A DNA stretch of 64,000 nucleotides from UBA11591 sp040220895 (GTDB lineage Bacteria > Bacteroidota > Bacteroidia > Flavobacteriales_E > Vicingaceae). The notes beneath the pieces were generated by a model, which saw only the letters and a program-made list of their open reading frames with translations, searched no databases and had not been told where the DNA came from. Shown one piece after another: positions 51,733 to 61,117 of the stretch; position 1 is the first letter of the stretch, and the number at the start of each line of letters is the position of its first letter. A program made the translations under genes and the position numbers. The stretch lies in the NCBI GenBank assembly GCA_040220895.1, contig JAVJVY010000017.1, forward strand, positions 1 through 64,000, given 5' to 3'.

Positions 51733-54648
51733 ATGAAAAGAACCGTCACCTTGTTATTTGCCATAGCAATAAGTGTTAGTGCCATGGCTCAAACTGCCAT
51801 CAGAGGAAAGCTTATTGACGACGAAACCGGTGAACCAATGCTATTTGCCAATGTGGGAATCAAGGGAACCACCATTGGTGGGATATCTGATTTTGACGGC
51901 AATTTTTCTATCGAAAGCCCGAGCTTGAAGACCGGCACCTGCGACGTTCAGGTCTCTTTTGTTTCGTATCAAACCAAGATCATTGAAGGGGTCAAGGTTA
52001 CAGAAGGTAAAGTCACCTTACTCGGGGAGATCAGAATGAAATCCGAAGGCGAACAGCTGCAAGAAGTCGTCGTTTCTGCCGAAGCAATCAAGTCCTCCGA
52101 AACGGCCATGTTGACCATGAAAAAGAAATCGGCCGCCATGCTCGATGGCATATCATCCGAAGAAATGAAATTGATCGGCGACGGCACGGCCAGTGAGGCA
52201 GCAAAAAGGGTAACAGGGGTTACCGTGGAAGGGGGTAAATACGTCTACGTTCGCGGATTGGGCGATCGCTATACCAAAACGACCTTGAACGGTGTCGATA
52301 TTCCGGGCCTGGATCCGGACAGAAACACCCTTCAAATGGACATCTTTCCGTCCAACCTTATTGACAACATCACCATCAGTAAAAATTTTACCGCCGATCA
52401 ACCGGCTGACTTTACCGGAGGACTTCTCAATGTGGAGATCAAGGATCTGCCGGAATCAAAAATTTTCAATGTTTCGGCAAAGGTGGGATTTAACCCACAA
52501 ATGCACTTGAACCCAGATTACCTGAATTACAACGGTGGGTCGACTGATTATTTAGGCCTTGATGACGGCACAAGGGATCTCCCAGCCAGTGCACGAAACA
52601 AGACTGTGCCCACTCCAATCAGCGGGAACTCACCTACTGAAGTGAATTCTTTCATCAAGAGTTTCAATCCGACATTAGGGGCACAGAGGACCACAAGTTT
52701 AATGGACTTTGACTTCGGCATTTCGTTTGGAAATCAGATCAGACTTAAAGAAGCGGTTTCGGAAGGAGAAACAGCAAACGACCCTAGGTTGGGCTATATA
52801 TTCTCTCTTTCTTATAAGTCTGACTTTACCTATTACGACGATGTGACCTATGGAGAATACCAGCGAAAAATTGATCCCGGTGTGAATGAGTTGGTTCAGT
52901 CGAATCTTCAAACGGGCCAGTTGGGCGAACGCAGTTATCTAATTGGCCTGCTTGGCGGAATCTCTTACAAAACCAATTTATCCAAATACCGATTCACGGT
53001 GATGCGCTTGCAGAACGCCGAAAGCCGCGCAGGGCAATTTGATTTGTTCAACAATGCCGAAGCTGTGGGGCAATCCGGTTATATCGCAATTTCCGATAAC
53101 CTGGAATTCAACCAACGTTCACTGACCAACGCACTCATTAACGGTAAGCACGTCATGCCCGAAAAGAACTGGGAAATTGACTGGAGGCTTTCCCCAACGT
53201 TTTCTACCTCTGAAGACCCGGATATCAGAAGGACGGCTTGGACCATTAACACCAATAACGACACGGTGTTTCAAGCCGGTGCCGGCGGAAATCCATCAAG
53301 GATCTGGCGGAATTTGAGTGAGGTGAACCTTACGGGCAAGGTGGATTTCACAAAGAAATATGCACTGGGCGAGGAGCAGGCCAAACTTAAGTTCGGTTTC
53401 AGTCATACTTACAAATTCCGGGATTATGAGATCCTGTTTTTTGACATGCAGTTTTTTGGCCGCCAACCAAATTGGTCTTCTTCAAATCCCAACCAGATAC
53501 TGATTGATCAAAACATTTTCCCAGATGGTACCATTTATTATCAAACGGGAAACAACGATCCCAATCCCAATGAATACCAGTCTGACGTGAATAACACGGG
53601 TCTGTATGTATCCAACGAGTGGAAATTATTTCCGCGATTTAATACCATTCTTGGGTTGAGAGTGGAAAATTATGTCCAGCGACATACAGGCCGCGACATA
53701 GCCTATGCAAATGGCGACGTCGTAGCCGGACGGAACCTTGAAAACGATGAAGTGCTCAATTCGCTGGACTTGTTTCCCAGTGTAAATACCATATTCAATC
53801 TTACAGAAGAGCAGAATTTGCGTTTCGCTTATTCAAGAACCATTGCACGTCCATCATTCAAGGAATTGTCCTTTGCACAGATTGTTGACCCCCTGACCAA
53901 TCGCATTTTCAACGGTAGTTTATTTACCTATTCCGATTGGGACGGTAAATTAACTGAAACCAGGATCGATAACCTGGATCTGCGATGGGAATATTTTTTC
54001 AAGGGCGACCAGATGGTATCGTTCAGTACCTTCTACAAGAGTTTTGACAAACCCATTGAATTGGTTCGAATTCCCGAACAACAGACCAGTCAGGAATATC
54101 AGGCGAGAAACGTAGGTGACGGTCAATTGATAGGTCTTGAATTTGAATTGAGAAAGGATTTTTCATTTATCTCTGAATCATTTCGCAACCTGAAGTTTAG
54201 CGGAAACTTTACCTGGATCAGATCACAGATTGACATGTCTGATCGAGAATTCAACTCCAGAAAGCAGTACGAACGCGATGGTCAGACCGTTAAAAATACG
54301 CGTGATATGGCCGGCCAGGCACCTTACGTGATCAACGGCGGCTTCATTTACGGAAATCCGGCACTGGCATTGGATGCCGGAATCTTTTACAACGTGAAAG
54401 GCCCCACATTGCACATTGTGGGCGTTGGATTGTATCCGGATGTTTACACAGAACCTTTTCATAGTTTGAATCTAAGCCTTAGCAAACGCTTTGGCGAGGA
54501 AAAAAGAACGCAGGTCGAATTCAATGTGTCGAACATACTCAATGACCGTATTGAGAGCTTCTTTACCTCATACGAGACCGAGAAGGAAGTGTTTTCGAGC
54601 ATCAATCCCGGTCCCAGTATTTCTCTTGGTGTGAACCATAAATTTTAA
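51733..54648 (+). CDS. TonB-dependent outer-membrane receptor
   Basis: A 971-residue receptor starting at MKRTVTLLFAIAISVSAMAQ. The in-frame start ten codons earlier lies inside the hairpin, so I reject it. Residues ~20-105 are a carboxypeptidase-regulatory-like domain (RGKLIDDETGEPMLFANVGI, GISDFDGNFSI). The plug covers ~130-245 (YVRGLGDRYTKTTLNGVDIP, NLIDNITISKNFTADQPADF). The remaining ~700 residues form the 22-strand barrel, ending in an aromatic residue (LGVNHKF), as outer-membrane proteins do. It uses TonB/ExbBD energy for uptake, with the substrate unknown. No SusD homologue is adjacent; the neighbour is the beta-helix lipoprotein. Confidence 0.93.
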   Translation: MKRTVTLLFAIAISVSAMAQTAIRGKLIDDETGEPMLFANVGIKGTTIGGISDFDGNFSIESPSLKTGTCDVQVSFVSYQTKIIEGVKVTEGKVTLLGEIRMKSEGEQLQEVVVSAEAIKSSETAMLTMKKKSAAMLDGISSEEMKLIGDGTASEAAKRVTGVTVEGGKYVYVRGLGDRYTKTTLNGVDIPGLDPDRNTLQMDIFPSNLIDNITISKNFTADQPADFTGGLLNVEIKDLPESKIFNVSAKVGFNPQMHLNPDYLNYNGGSTDYLGLDDGTRDLPASARNKTVPTPISGNSPTEVNSFIKSFNPTLGAQRTTSLMDFDFGISFGNQIRLKEAVSEGETANDPRLGYIFSLSYKSDFTYYDDVTYGEYQRKIDPGVNELVQSNLQTGQLGERSYLIGLLGGISYKTNLSKYRFTVMRLQNAESRAGQFDLFNNAEAVGQSGYIAISDNLEFNQRSLTNALINGKHVMPEKNWEIDWRLSPTFSTSEDPDIRRTAWTINTNNDTVFQAGAGGNPSRIWRNLSEVNLTGKVDFTKKYALGEEQAKLKFGFSHTYKFRDYEILFFDMQFFGRQPNWSSSNPNQILIDQNIFPDGTIYYQTGNNDPNPNEYQSDVNNTGLYVSNEWKLFPRFNTILGLRVENYVQRHTGRDIAYANGDVVAGRNLENDEVLNSLDLFPSVNTIFNLTEEQNLRFAYSRTIARPSFKELSFAQIVDPLTNRIFNGSLFTYSDWDGKLTETRIDNLDLRWEYFFKGDQMVSFSTFYKSFDKPIELVRIPEQQTSQEYQARNVGDGQLIGLEFELRKDFSFISESFRNLKFSGNFTWIRSQIDMSDREFNSRKQYERDGQTVKNTRDMAGQAPYVINGGFIYGNPALALDAGIFYNVKGPTLHIVGVGLYPDVYTEPFHSLNLSLSKRFGEEKRTQVEFNVSNILNDRIESFFTSYETEKEVFSSINPGPSISLGVNHKF

Positions 54649-54685
54649 TTTCCGGAAACTGTGATGGATGATGAGCTGTTGACTC

Positions 54686-55273
54686 TCAGTCTGAGCTTAC
54701 CTCATTCCACTTCAAACTCTCGACCATTCTGACTACATCCTGCCTAATGAATTCAATGGCCGGTCTCAGGGAATCTACATTGGTTTGGGCATTAAAATAC
54801 AGGGCACCTCGAATAAAATGCCTTGTGCTGTCGGTGGCGTAGAATTGAACAGAGGATGCGGCATTCCCTTCCAATTCGTAGATTCTTGCGTAAACGCGTG
54901 CTTCCTTGTTGATAAATTCCCGCTCATTGATGGCACTTGCCCTGATGGTATGTTTGTAGACCAATGTCCTGGCATCTTCCAGGTATTTATTCAAATTGCC
55001 GTCGATAACTTTATAAGAAAAATGGATTCTGCTCTTTAAAAATGGAACATCGATGTTGAACCAACAATATTCTCCACTTTCATCGGGTCCTACCGCTGCA
55101 TAATAGGGTATTTCAAAAACGAAAGGACAATTCCCTTTAAACAGCCGGTACTCCTTTTTGGGGAAGTCTATTCTGGGATATCCCTTGGGTTTTGGATTAT
55201 AGGCATCTGATCCACAAGACAAAAGAAACCATGCTGACATCAGCAACGAAATACTGGTTTTATTCCTCATCAA
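54686..55273 (-). CDS. gldD: gliding motility lipoprotein GldD
   Basis: A 195-residue lipoprotein with lipobox FLLSC. It matches GldD in its key blocks: KPKGYPRIDFPKKEYRLF, CPFVFEIPYYA, CWFNIDVPFLKSRIHFSYK, YKHTIRASAINEREF and GALYFNAQTNVDSLRPAIEFI. GldD is required for gliding and T9SS function in Flavobacterium johnsoniae, where it is adjacent to gldE. The gene overlaps gldE by 14 bases here. Two adjacent ATG codons (55273 and 55270) could start it. Confidence 0.9.
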   Translation of the reverse strand: MMRNKTSISLLMSAWFLLSCGSDAYNPKPKGYPRIDFPKKEYRLFKGNCPFVFEIPYYAAVGPDESGEYCWFNIDVPFLKSRIHFSYKVIDGNLNKYLEDARTLVYKHTIRASAINEREFINKEARVYARIYELEGNAASSVQFYATDSTRHFIRGALYFNAQTNVDSLRPAIEFIRQDVVRMVESLKWNEVSSD

Positions 55274-56591
55274 CCAGGCTCACTTTGATCTCTTTCACCC
55301 TTTTAACGTTAGCCGATTCAATAGTGAAAAGAATGTTTTCGAATCGCACTTTTTCCATTTTTTTTGGAATTCTTCCCGTTATTTCGACCACGAAGCCGGC
55401 CATGGTGTCCGATTCCCCCTTGGCATTTTCAAATTTTACCTCATCAACATCAAGTACTTTGTAAAAGTCGATCAACGGTGTTTTTCCGTCAAAAATGAAG
55501 GTGTTTTCATCTAGTTGGGTGAAAATGTTTTCTTCTTCAATTTCATCTGAGATGTCGCCAACAATCTCTTCCATTATGTCTTCCATGGTAACGATGCCGG
55601 AACTACCGCCATACTCATCTACCACCACCGCCAGGTGAATTTTCTTTTCTTGAAATTCCTTTAACAGGTCATCTAATTTCTTATTCTCGGGGACGAAAAA
55701 TGGCTTGCGAATAAATTTCCCCCATTTGAAGTCATCATTTTCTTCAAGGTATGGAAGCAGATCTTTGATGTATAAAACTCCTTCAATGGCATCGAAGTTT
55801 TCACGAAAAACAGGTATTCGCGAATACCTGTGAACATGAATTGCTTCCAGAACCGTTTTAAAATCAGCTTCAATGTCGAGGGCAAGCACATCAATTCGCG
55901 CCACCATGATCTGCTTTACGTCGGTGTTTCCGAATTTAACTATACCCTCAAGAATTTTTTGATCTTCCTCTTCTATATTATTATCCGAAGTGAGCTCCAA
56001 GGCTCTTGAAAGGTCTTCGCTCGAAAGACTTTTTTCTTTCCAGTCAATTCTTTTCTCGATAAGGTTGGACGATTTTATAAGCACGTAGATAATGGGGTAA
56101 AACAACTTGGATAAAACCAGTAAGGGCAATGCCATCAGGCCAGCTATCTTGTTGCCTTGTTTCATTGCATAGACCTTTGGCAGAACTTCACCGATCAACA
56201 ACAACATCACGGTAATGATGACTACCTCAAATACGAACTGAAAAATAACATTGCCCCCAAAGACGAATATGGTATTAACCACATAAGATGAAAGGATGAC
56301 GACTCCAATGTTCACAAAATTATTAGCAACCAGAATCGTGGCCAAAAGCGTTCTAGGATGATCAAGCAACTGCAGTATTAATTTGCTTTTGGCGCTCTCG
56401 GTCGTCCTTAGCGCTTCTCGCTCATAAGGTCCTATTCTGAAAAAAGCTACTTCTGAACCCGAGATCAGACCTGATGAAGCGAGGAGTACGATTATAATCA
56501 CAAAAAGCACGATCCAGTCTGTGCTGAATGATTGCATACTTACGCCAAACCAGTTGACGAGCATCAAAAGTTTCGGTTCAGGATCGTCCAA
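55260..56591 (-). CDS. gldE: gliding motility-associated protein GldE
   Basis: A 443-residue membrane protein of the CNNM/CorC type. The DUF21-like domain has four helices (~25-205; LISGSEVAFFRIG, LLIGEVLPKVYAMKQGN). A CBS pair covers ~215-345 (VKQIMVARIDVLAL, VVVDEYGGSSGIVTMEDIMEEIVGDISDE), and a C-terminal CorC_HlyC domain covers ~355-440. Architecture alone fits any hemolysin-family protein, but the position directly upstream of gldD and downstream of ssb identifies GldE. Its exact task is unknown; overexpression partly rescues a gldB defect in Flavobacterium. The paralogue at 13319-14581 has the same architecture. Confidence 0.9.
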   Translation of the reverse strand: MDDPEPKLLMLVNWFGVSMQSFSTDWIVLFVIIIVLLASSGLISGSEVAFFRIGPYEREALRTTESAKSKLILQLLDHPRTLLATILVANNFVNIGVVILSSYVVNTIFVFGGNVIFQFVFEVVIITVMLLLIGEVLPKVYAMKQGNKIAGLMALPLLVLSKLFYPIIYVLIKSSNLIEKRIDWKEKSLSSEDLSRALELTSDNNIEEEDQKILEGIVKFGNTDVKQIMVARIDVLALDIEADFKTVLEAIHVHRYSRIPVFRENFDAIEGVLYIKDLLPYLEENDDFKWGKFIRKPFFVPENKKLDDLLKEFQEKKIHLAVVVDEYGGSSGIVTMEDIMEEIVGDISDEIEEENIFTQLDENTFIFDGKTPLIDFYKVLDVDEVKFENAKGESDTMAGFVVEITGRIPKKMEKVRFENILFTIESANVKRVKEIKVSLVDEE

Positions 56592-56626
56592 GGTGAATGT
56601 TAAATATCATGCGGGTGACCAAAGTC

Positions 56627-57067
56627 TCAGAATGGAAGGTCGTCGTCATCCTCTTCTTTGCTCTCTTTTGGCGCAGGACTGGCTTTTTGATTAGAAGCCA
56701 CAGGTGCATTTCGCTGAGCACTTTCACTATCATTTCTGCTTCCAAGCATGGTCATGTTGTCGCCAACAATTTCAGTTGTATAGCGAGTATTTCCATCTTT
56801 GTCATCCCATGATCGGGTTCGGAGTTTTCCTTCAACATAAACTTGGCTGCCCTTTTTCAAGTATTTTTCTGCCACTTCGGCAAGGCCTCTCCAAAGAACC
56901 ACATTGTGCCATTCAGTTTGGGTAACGCGTTCTCCGGAAGTCCGATCCTTGTATGATTCTGAGGTCGCCAGCGTAAAATTGGCCACCGCAGTGCCGCTCT
57001 CGAGGTAGCGCACTTCAGGATCTTTTCCAAGATTTCCGACAAGTATAACTTTGTTAACGCCTGACAT
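56627..57067 (-). CDS. ssb: single-stranded DNA-binding protein
   Basis: A 146-residue SSB with the OB fold at ~1-108 (MSGVNKVILVGNLGKDPEVRY, FTLATSESYKDR, TEWHNVVLWRGLAEVAEKYLKKGSQVYVEGKLRTRSW with the tetramer strands). A short disordered linker leads to the acidic tip DDDLPF, the docking peptide for PriA, RecO, ExoI and others. It lies between mutY (30 bases upstream) and gldE (35 bases downstream) on the same strand. Confidence 0.97.
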   Translation of the reverse strand: MSGVNKVILVGNLGKDPEVRYLESGTAVANFTLATSESYKDRTSGERVTQTEWHNVVLWRGLAEVAEKYLKKGSQVYVEGKLRTRSWDDKDGNTRYTTEIVGDNMTMLGSRNDSESAQRNAPVASNQKASPAPKESKEEDDDDLPF

Positions 57068-57097
57068 AATAGAAGTTTAGAGGTCAAAGATACAAAT

Positions 57098-58138
57098 TCA
57101 ACGCTCAAAAAGGTAGTTTGAGATCAATTTGGGCACAGGAAATTGCTCAATCTGTTCAAGATCGGCGAGCTCCCAATCACCCTGCAGAAATTGTTTCGGA
57201 TCTGGAGTGTTGAGCTCATAGAATTTGGCATAGATATCTTGATGACTCAGCACATGTTTTACCCAATCCTGCATGGTTGAAAGCTCTGATCTATAGGCTC
57301 CTACCTCTTCTGACAGCTGTCCAAGATCCGGTGTACCTTCTTCGCTTTTTTCAACCAGAGGAAAGTCGTAGAGATTTTCCCAAATACCTTTGCCTCTTCT
57401 TTTGCGCAGTATAATCTGCTTTTCATTTCCAATGACCAGGTAATGGAAGTAGCGTTTTTTGCGCTTGTTTTTTTTCTCTTTGTATGGAATTTCATGGGTT
57501 TTTTCCATTCGAAATGCTATGCATTCCAATGCGAATGGGCAAATTCCGCAAGCCGGTTTTGAACTAGTGCAATGGAGGGCGCCAAATTCCATGATGGCCT
57601 GATTCCAGATGGCCGGATGCCTCTTGTCAAAAAGCTCTTTTAGTATTTTTTTCAGTTCTTTTAGTACCGCATCCTTGTTAACCGGAGCGTCTATGCCAAA
57701 CAAACGGGCAATGACCCTAATCACGTTTCCGTCCATCACCGGATAAGGGAGGTCAAAGGCAAATGATGCAATGGCCGCAGCAGTATATGGGCCGATTCCC
57801 GGAAGTGCCATGATACTTTCATAAGTATCCGGGAATTTCCCTCCATTTTGATCGATTATTACTGCCGTCTTGTGCATGTTTCTTGCTCTTGAATAGTAGC
57901 CCAGCCCTTGCCAAAGCGAGAGTACCTCGTTTTCTGACGCACTAGCAAGCTCATGAACATTTTGATACTTATCAAGGAAATTCATGTAGTACGACATACC
58001 TTGATCGACCCTGGTTTGCTGAAGAATAATTTCAGATAACCAAATGGCATAGGGGTCTTTCGTAGATCTCCACGGCAAGGCCCTTTTATTAAACTCATAC
58101 CAAGCTAATAGATCATCTGAAAAACGGAGCGAATCCAT
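57098..58138 (-). CDS. mutY: A/G-specific adenine glycosylase MutY
   Basis: A 346-residue DNA repair enzyme that removes adenine mispaired with 8-oxoguanine. The helix-hairpin-helix LPGIGPYTAAAIASFAF (~110-126) is followed by the catalytic aspartate in YPVMDGNVIRV. The iron-sulfur cluster cysteines are in CTSSKPACGICPFALEC (C-x6-C-x2-C-x5-C). The C-terminal NUDIX-like domain that recognises 8-oxoG spans ~230-340. All parts are intact. It is divergent from the HU gene. Confidence 0.95.
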   Translation of the reverse strand: MDSLRFSDDLLAWYEFNKRALPWRSTKDPYAIWLSEIILQQTRVDQGMSYYMNFLDKYQNVHELASASENEVLSLWQGLGYYSRARNMHKTAVIIDQNGGKFPDTYESIMALPGIGPYTAAAIASFAFDLPYPVMDGNVIRVIARLFGIDAPVNKDAVLKELKKILKELFDKRHPAIWNQAIMEFGALHCTSSKPACGICPFALECIAFRMEKTHEIPYKEKKNKRKKRYFHYLVIGNEKQIILRKRRGKGIWENLYDFPLVEKSEEGTPDLGQLSEEVGAYRSELSTMQDWVKHVLSHQDIYAKFYELNTPDPKQFLQGDWELADLEQIEQFPVPKLISNYLFER

Positions 58139-58174
58139 GAGGTAAAATCTCGTAAATAATTTAAAATAAATGCG

Positions 58175-58202
58175 TTGGATTGAAGTTAATCTCCTATCTT
58201 TG
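58175..58202 (+). promoter_or_regulatory. promoter of the HU gene
   Basis: TTG at 58175-58177, a 17-base spacer and an exact TATCTTTG at 58195-58202, 48 bases before the ATG at 58251. One of the cleanest Bacteroidota-type promoters in the window. Confidence 0.75.
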
Positions 58203-58250
58203 CCCCCCGAAATTATAAAATTTAGCTAATAATTTTTTAAAAGACTTAAC

Positions 58251-58535
58251 ATGACAAAAGCTGATATCGTTGCGGAAATTTCAGAGAAAACGGGAATTGA
58301 GAAGATTTCGGTTCAGACCACTGTAGAAGAATTCATGAAATCCGTGAGATCTTCTATCGAACGTGGTGATAACGTTTACCTCCGTGGTTTTGGCAGCTTC
58401 ATTACGAAGAAAAGAGCTCAGAAAACAGGAAGGAATATTTCCAAGAATACAACAATCATTATACCAGAACACTTCATTCCTGCCTTCAAGCCCTCCAAAG
58501 CTTTTGTTGAGAAGGTTAAGAAGAATGTAAAGTAA
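58251..58535 (+). CDS. HU-family DNA-binding protein
   Basis: A 94-residue nucleoid protein starting MTKADIVAEISEKTGIEK. The beta-arm region NVYLRGFGSFITKKRAQKTGRNI is followed by the DNA-intercalating arm, whose tip reads IIIPEHFIPAFKPSK, the common Bacteroidota version of PA-RNPxTG. It bends DNA and compacts the chromosome, usually as a dimer. The next gene, encoding a TPR protein, starts 8 bases later, so they share a transcript. Confidence 0.95.
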   Translation: MTKADIVAEISEKTGIEKISVQTTVEEFMKSVRSSIERGDNVYLRGFGSFITKKRAQKTGRNISKNTTIIIPEHFIPAFKPSKAFVEKVKKNVK

Positions 58536-58542
58536 TACATTC

Positions 58543-59379
58543 ATGAAGTTTATAAAGAAACCGCAACTGATAAGCATTACGCTTGCGGTTTTTTTAATCG
58601 TTCTTTTATTGTTGCTACCAAGGGTAGAGGTTTCCGATAAAAAGATTCCCGCCGTTGATGCTCCGGCATCTGGATCGGTGGAGAATTCGGTTGAGCTCGC
58701 AGAGGCAGACAAGTCGCGGTTAGATAATCTTTTAGCAAAGATTGCTTCCATCGATGATCCTCTTGAAAAAATCGAGCTGTACGATTCTCTCAGCAATTTC
58801 TGGGAAAGTCGTGGCCAGGTTTACAGGTCAGCCGAAGCCCTTTCGGAAATCGCGGACATTTTGCAGGATAAGCCGAGTTATTTCATTGCCGGTGACAAGT
58901 ACTTTGAGGTATTTCAGCAAAATGCGGCTGAAGAAGAAGGTAGAATGGCCATAGAAAAAGCCATTTTTTCCTATGAAAAAGTACTGGAATTGAATCCCGA
59001 TGATCTGGAAGCCATGACCAGCCTTGGTGTTTGTTATGTGGAAGGAGCACAGTTTACCGGTGAAGCCCCCATGAAGGGAATAGGAATGCTCTTGAAAGTA
59101 CTGGAATTGGATCCAAATAATATCAATGCCCTGATCAATCTGGGTTATTTTGCGACCAAATCCGGTCAGTACGAAAAAGCTGAAGAACGCTTTAAAAAAG
59201 TACTGGTAGTAGAGCCGAATTACATCGAGGCCTATTTATACCTTTCAGACCTATACATAAAAACCGGCGACCGCGCAAAAGCTGTTGAACAGTTGGAACT
59301 GTATAAAGGCTTTATAACAGACCCTGAATTAATTCAGCAACTGGAAGAATACATTGAAAAAGTTAGAAATAATAATTGA
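58543..59379 (+). CDS. membrane-anchored TPR protein
   Basis: A 278-residue protein with one N-terminal membrane helix (LISITLAVFLIVLLLLLPRV, residues ~9-28). A charged linker leads into several TPR units in the C-terminal half: EKAIFSYEKVLELNPDDLEA, GIGMLLKVLELDPNNINALI, YEKAEERFKKVLVVEPNYIE and DRAKAVEQLELYK. The repeats would face the periplasm. It is linked to the HU gene by 8 bases, and the 30-residue basic peptide gene follows by 16 bases, a mixed cluster widespread in Bacteroidota. The function is unknown; TPRs suggest a scaffold. Confidence 0.83.
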   Translation: MKFIKKPQLISITLAVFLIVLLLLLPRVEVSDKKIPAVDAPASGSVENSVELAEADKSRLDNLLAKIASIDDPLEKIELYDSLSNFWESRGQVYRSAEALSEIADILQDKPSYFIAGDKYFEVFQQNAAEEEGRMAIEKAIFSYEKVLELNPDDLEAMTSLGVCYVEGAQFTGEAPMKGIGMLLKVLELDPNNINALINLGYFATKSGQYEKAEERFKKVLVVEPNYIEAYLYLSDLYIKTGDRAKAVEQLELYKGFITDPELIQQLEEYIEKVRNNN

Positions 59380-59394
59380 TTAAAATTTTTAGAC

Positions 59395-59487
59395 ATGCCA
59401 AGCGGAAAGAAGAGAAAGCGTCATAAGATGGCAACCCACAAGCGTAAGAAACGACTTAGGAAAAATAGGCACAAGAAGAAGAAGTAA
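59395..59487 (+). CDS. 30-residue basic ribosomal-type protein (AURKAIP1/COX24 domain)
   Basis: ATG at 59395 encodes a 30-residue peptide starting MPSGKKRKRHKMATHKRKK and ending in a run of lysines, with more than half Lys, Arg or His. This is the conserved small Bacteroidota protein carrying the AURKAIP1/COX24 motif, related to the mitochondrial small-subunit protein mS38 and to bS22-type peptides, and probably bound to 16S rRNA. It lies 16 bases after the TPR gene and before a strong terminator. It is easily missed because of its size. Identity rests on strong sequence resemblance remembered from the family. Confidence 0.85.
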   Translation: MPSGKKRKRHKMATHKRKKRLRKNRHKKKK

Positions 59488-59502
59488 TACACTTCTATGT
59501 TG

Positions 59503-59524
59503 CCGGGGCCTGGCCCCGTTTTAT
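59503..59524 (+). terminator. strong terminator after the HU-TPR-small peptide operon
   Basis: CGGGGC and GCCCCG (within 59504-59518) form a GC-rich stem with a 3-base loop, followed by TTTTATT. It ends 28 bases before the RNase E/G start. Confidence 0.85.
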
Positions 59525-59551
59525 TCCAGTCTTTCACTAATACTTTAGCTT

Positions 59552-61102
59552 GTGAGCGTTGATTTATTGATTAATTCCACGCCGAAAGAAGTTGTAATAG
59601 CTGTCCTCAAGGACAAGCGACTCGTAGAGTTGCACAGTGAAAAGAAGGACAGTAACTTTTCGGTAGGAGATATATACCTGGGCAGGGTCAAAAAGGTCAT
59701 GCCGGGTTTAAATGCGGCCTTTGTAGATGTAGGTTACAAGAAAGATGCCTTTCTTCATTACCTAGATCTGGGACCGCAATTCGCATCCCTTAAAAAGTTT
59801 GCGGATAACACTATGAAGGGGAAACAAGCAGTCCCCAATCTACTGTATTTTAACCTTGAAGCCGATATAGACAAAGGTGGCAAGATGCCTGATCTTTTGT
59901 CTGGCAACCAACAGGTAGTAGTACAGATCACCAAGGAACCCATTTCTACCAAAGGCCCCAGATTGACCTCTGAATTGTCATTGGCAGGAAGGTATTTGGT
60001 TCTGGTTCCGTTTTCTGAACGCATTTCTGTATCACAGAAGATCGGAAGCCGTGCAGAAAAAGACCGTTTGAAACGATTAATTACAAGCATTAAACCCAAA
60101 GGGTTTGGTGTAATAGTGCGCACGGTAGCTGAAGGGAAAAAGGTTGCTGATCTGCACAATGACCTGAACAGTCTGGTAGCCCGATGGGATCAAATGCATG
60201 CAGAGCTGAAGAGTGGAAATCCCCCAAGAAAATTATTGGGTGAGTTGAACAGAACCTCATCACTTCTTCGTGATTTGATGAATCCATCGTTTAGCAATAT
60301 TCACATCAACGACGAAGGGCTTTTCCACGATGCCAGAGAATTTCTTACCTCGATTGCACCAGAGAAAAAAGACATCGTAACCCACTACGACAAGCAGCAG
60401 CCACTATTTGATTATTACGGGGTAGAAAAGCAGATCAAGGCGTCATTTGGAAGAAATGTTTCTATGAAATCGGGCGCTTATCTTGTTATCGACCATACAG
60501 AGGCCTTGCATGTAATTGATGTCAATAGTGGCCAGCGAGGTAAAACGGAATCAAATCAGGAAGAAAATGCCCTTGACGTAAATCTTGAAGCAGCCGAAGA
60601 GATTGCAAGACAGCTCCGCTTGCGCGATATGGGTGGCATTATTGTCATCGATTTCATCGATATGCGCGATTCGAAAAACCGAAAGGTCCTTTTCGATAAA
60701 ATGAAAGAAGCCATGCGCGATGATCGCGCCAAGCATTCCATCTTGCCCCCAAGTAAGTTTGGTTTGATTCAGATAACCAGGCAACGTGTACGTCCGGAAA
60801 TGGACATATCAACAGCCGAAAAATGTCCTAGTTGTGCAGGTACCGGCGAAGTTCAGGCAAGTATACTGATCGAAGATGAGATTGATCGTAAGTTAAAGAT
60901 CATTGCAGACAGTCTGGACGACAAGATCATTCAAGTGCACGTTCACCCTTACCTCGAAGCATATTTCAACAAGGGTTGGAATTCGATTCGCAAGCAGTGG
61001 CAAAAAAAGATAAAGCGAAAGATCAAAGTCCTTCCCATGACTTCATTGGCATTCCTGGAATATCGGTTTTTCGATGATGTAGGGGTCGAAATAGAGGTCT
61101 AA
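59552..61102 (+). CDS. rng: ribonuclease E/G
   Basis: A 516-residue endoribonuclease of the RNase G type. The S1 RNA-binding domain covers ~35-130 (GDIYLGRVKKVMPGLNAAFVDVGYKKDAFLH). The 5'-sensor and catalytic DNase I-like part follow (~190-420), with metal-binding aspartates in VIDVNSGQRGK (Asp323) and VIDFIDMRD, then the Zn-link KCPSCAGTGEV joining the dimer. It lacks the long scaffold tail of E. coli RNase E. It would process 16S rRNA precursor and decaying mRNAs. The start codon is GTG at 59552. Confidence 0.94.
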   Translation: MSVDLLINSTPKEVVIAVLKDKRLVELHSEKKDSNFSVGDIYLGRVKKVMPGLNAAFVDVGYKKDAFLHYLDLGPQFASLKKFADNTMKGKQAVPNLLYFNLEADIDKGGKMPDLLSGNQQVVVQITKEPISTKGPRLTSELSLAGRYLVLVPFSERISVSQKIGSRAEKDRLKRLITSIKPKGFGVIVRTVAEGKKVADLHNDLNSLVARWDQMHAELKSGNPPRKLLGELNRTSSLLRDLMNPSFSNIHINDEGLFHDAREFLTSIAPEKKDIVTHYDKQQPLFDYYGVEKQIKASFGRNVSMKSGAYLVIDHTEALHVIDVNSGQRGKTESNQEENALDVNLEAAEEIARQLRLRDMGGIIVIDFIDMRDSKNRKVLFDKMKEAMRDDRAKHSILPPSKFGLIQITRQRVRPEMDISTAEKCPSCAGTGEVQASILIEDEIDRKLKIIADSLDDKIIQVHVHPYLEAYFNKGWNSIRKQWQKKIKRKIKVLPMTSLAFLEYRFFDDVGVEIEV

Positions 61103-61117
61103 TGCAGTAGACTTTTC

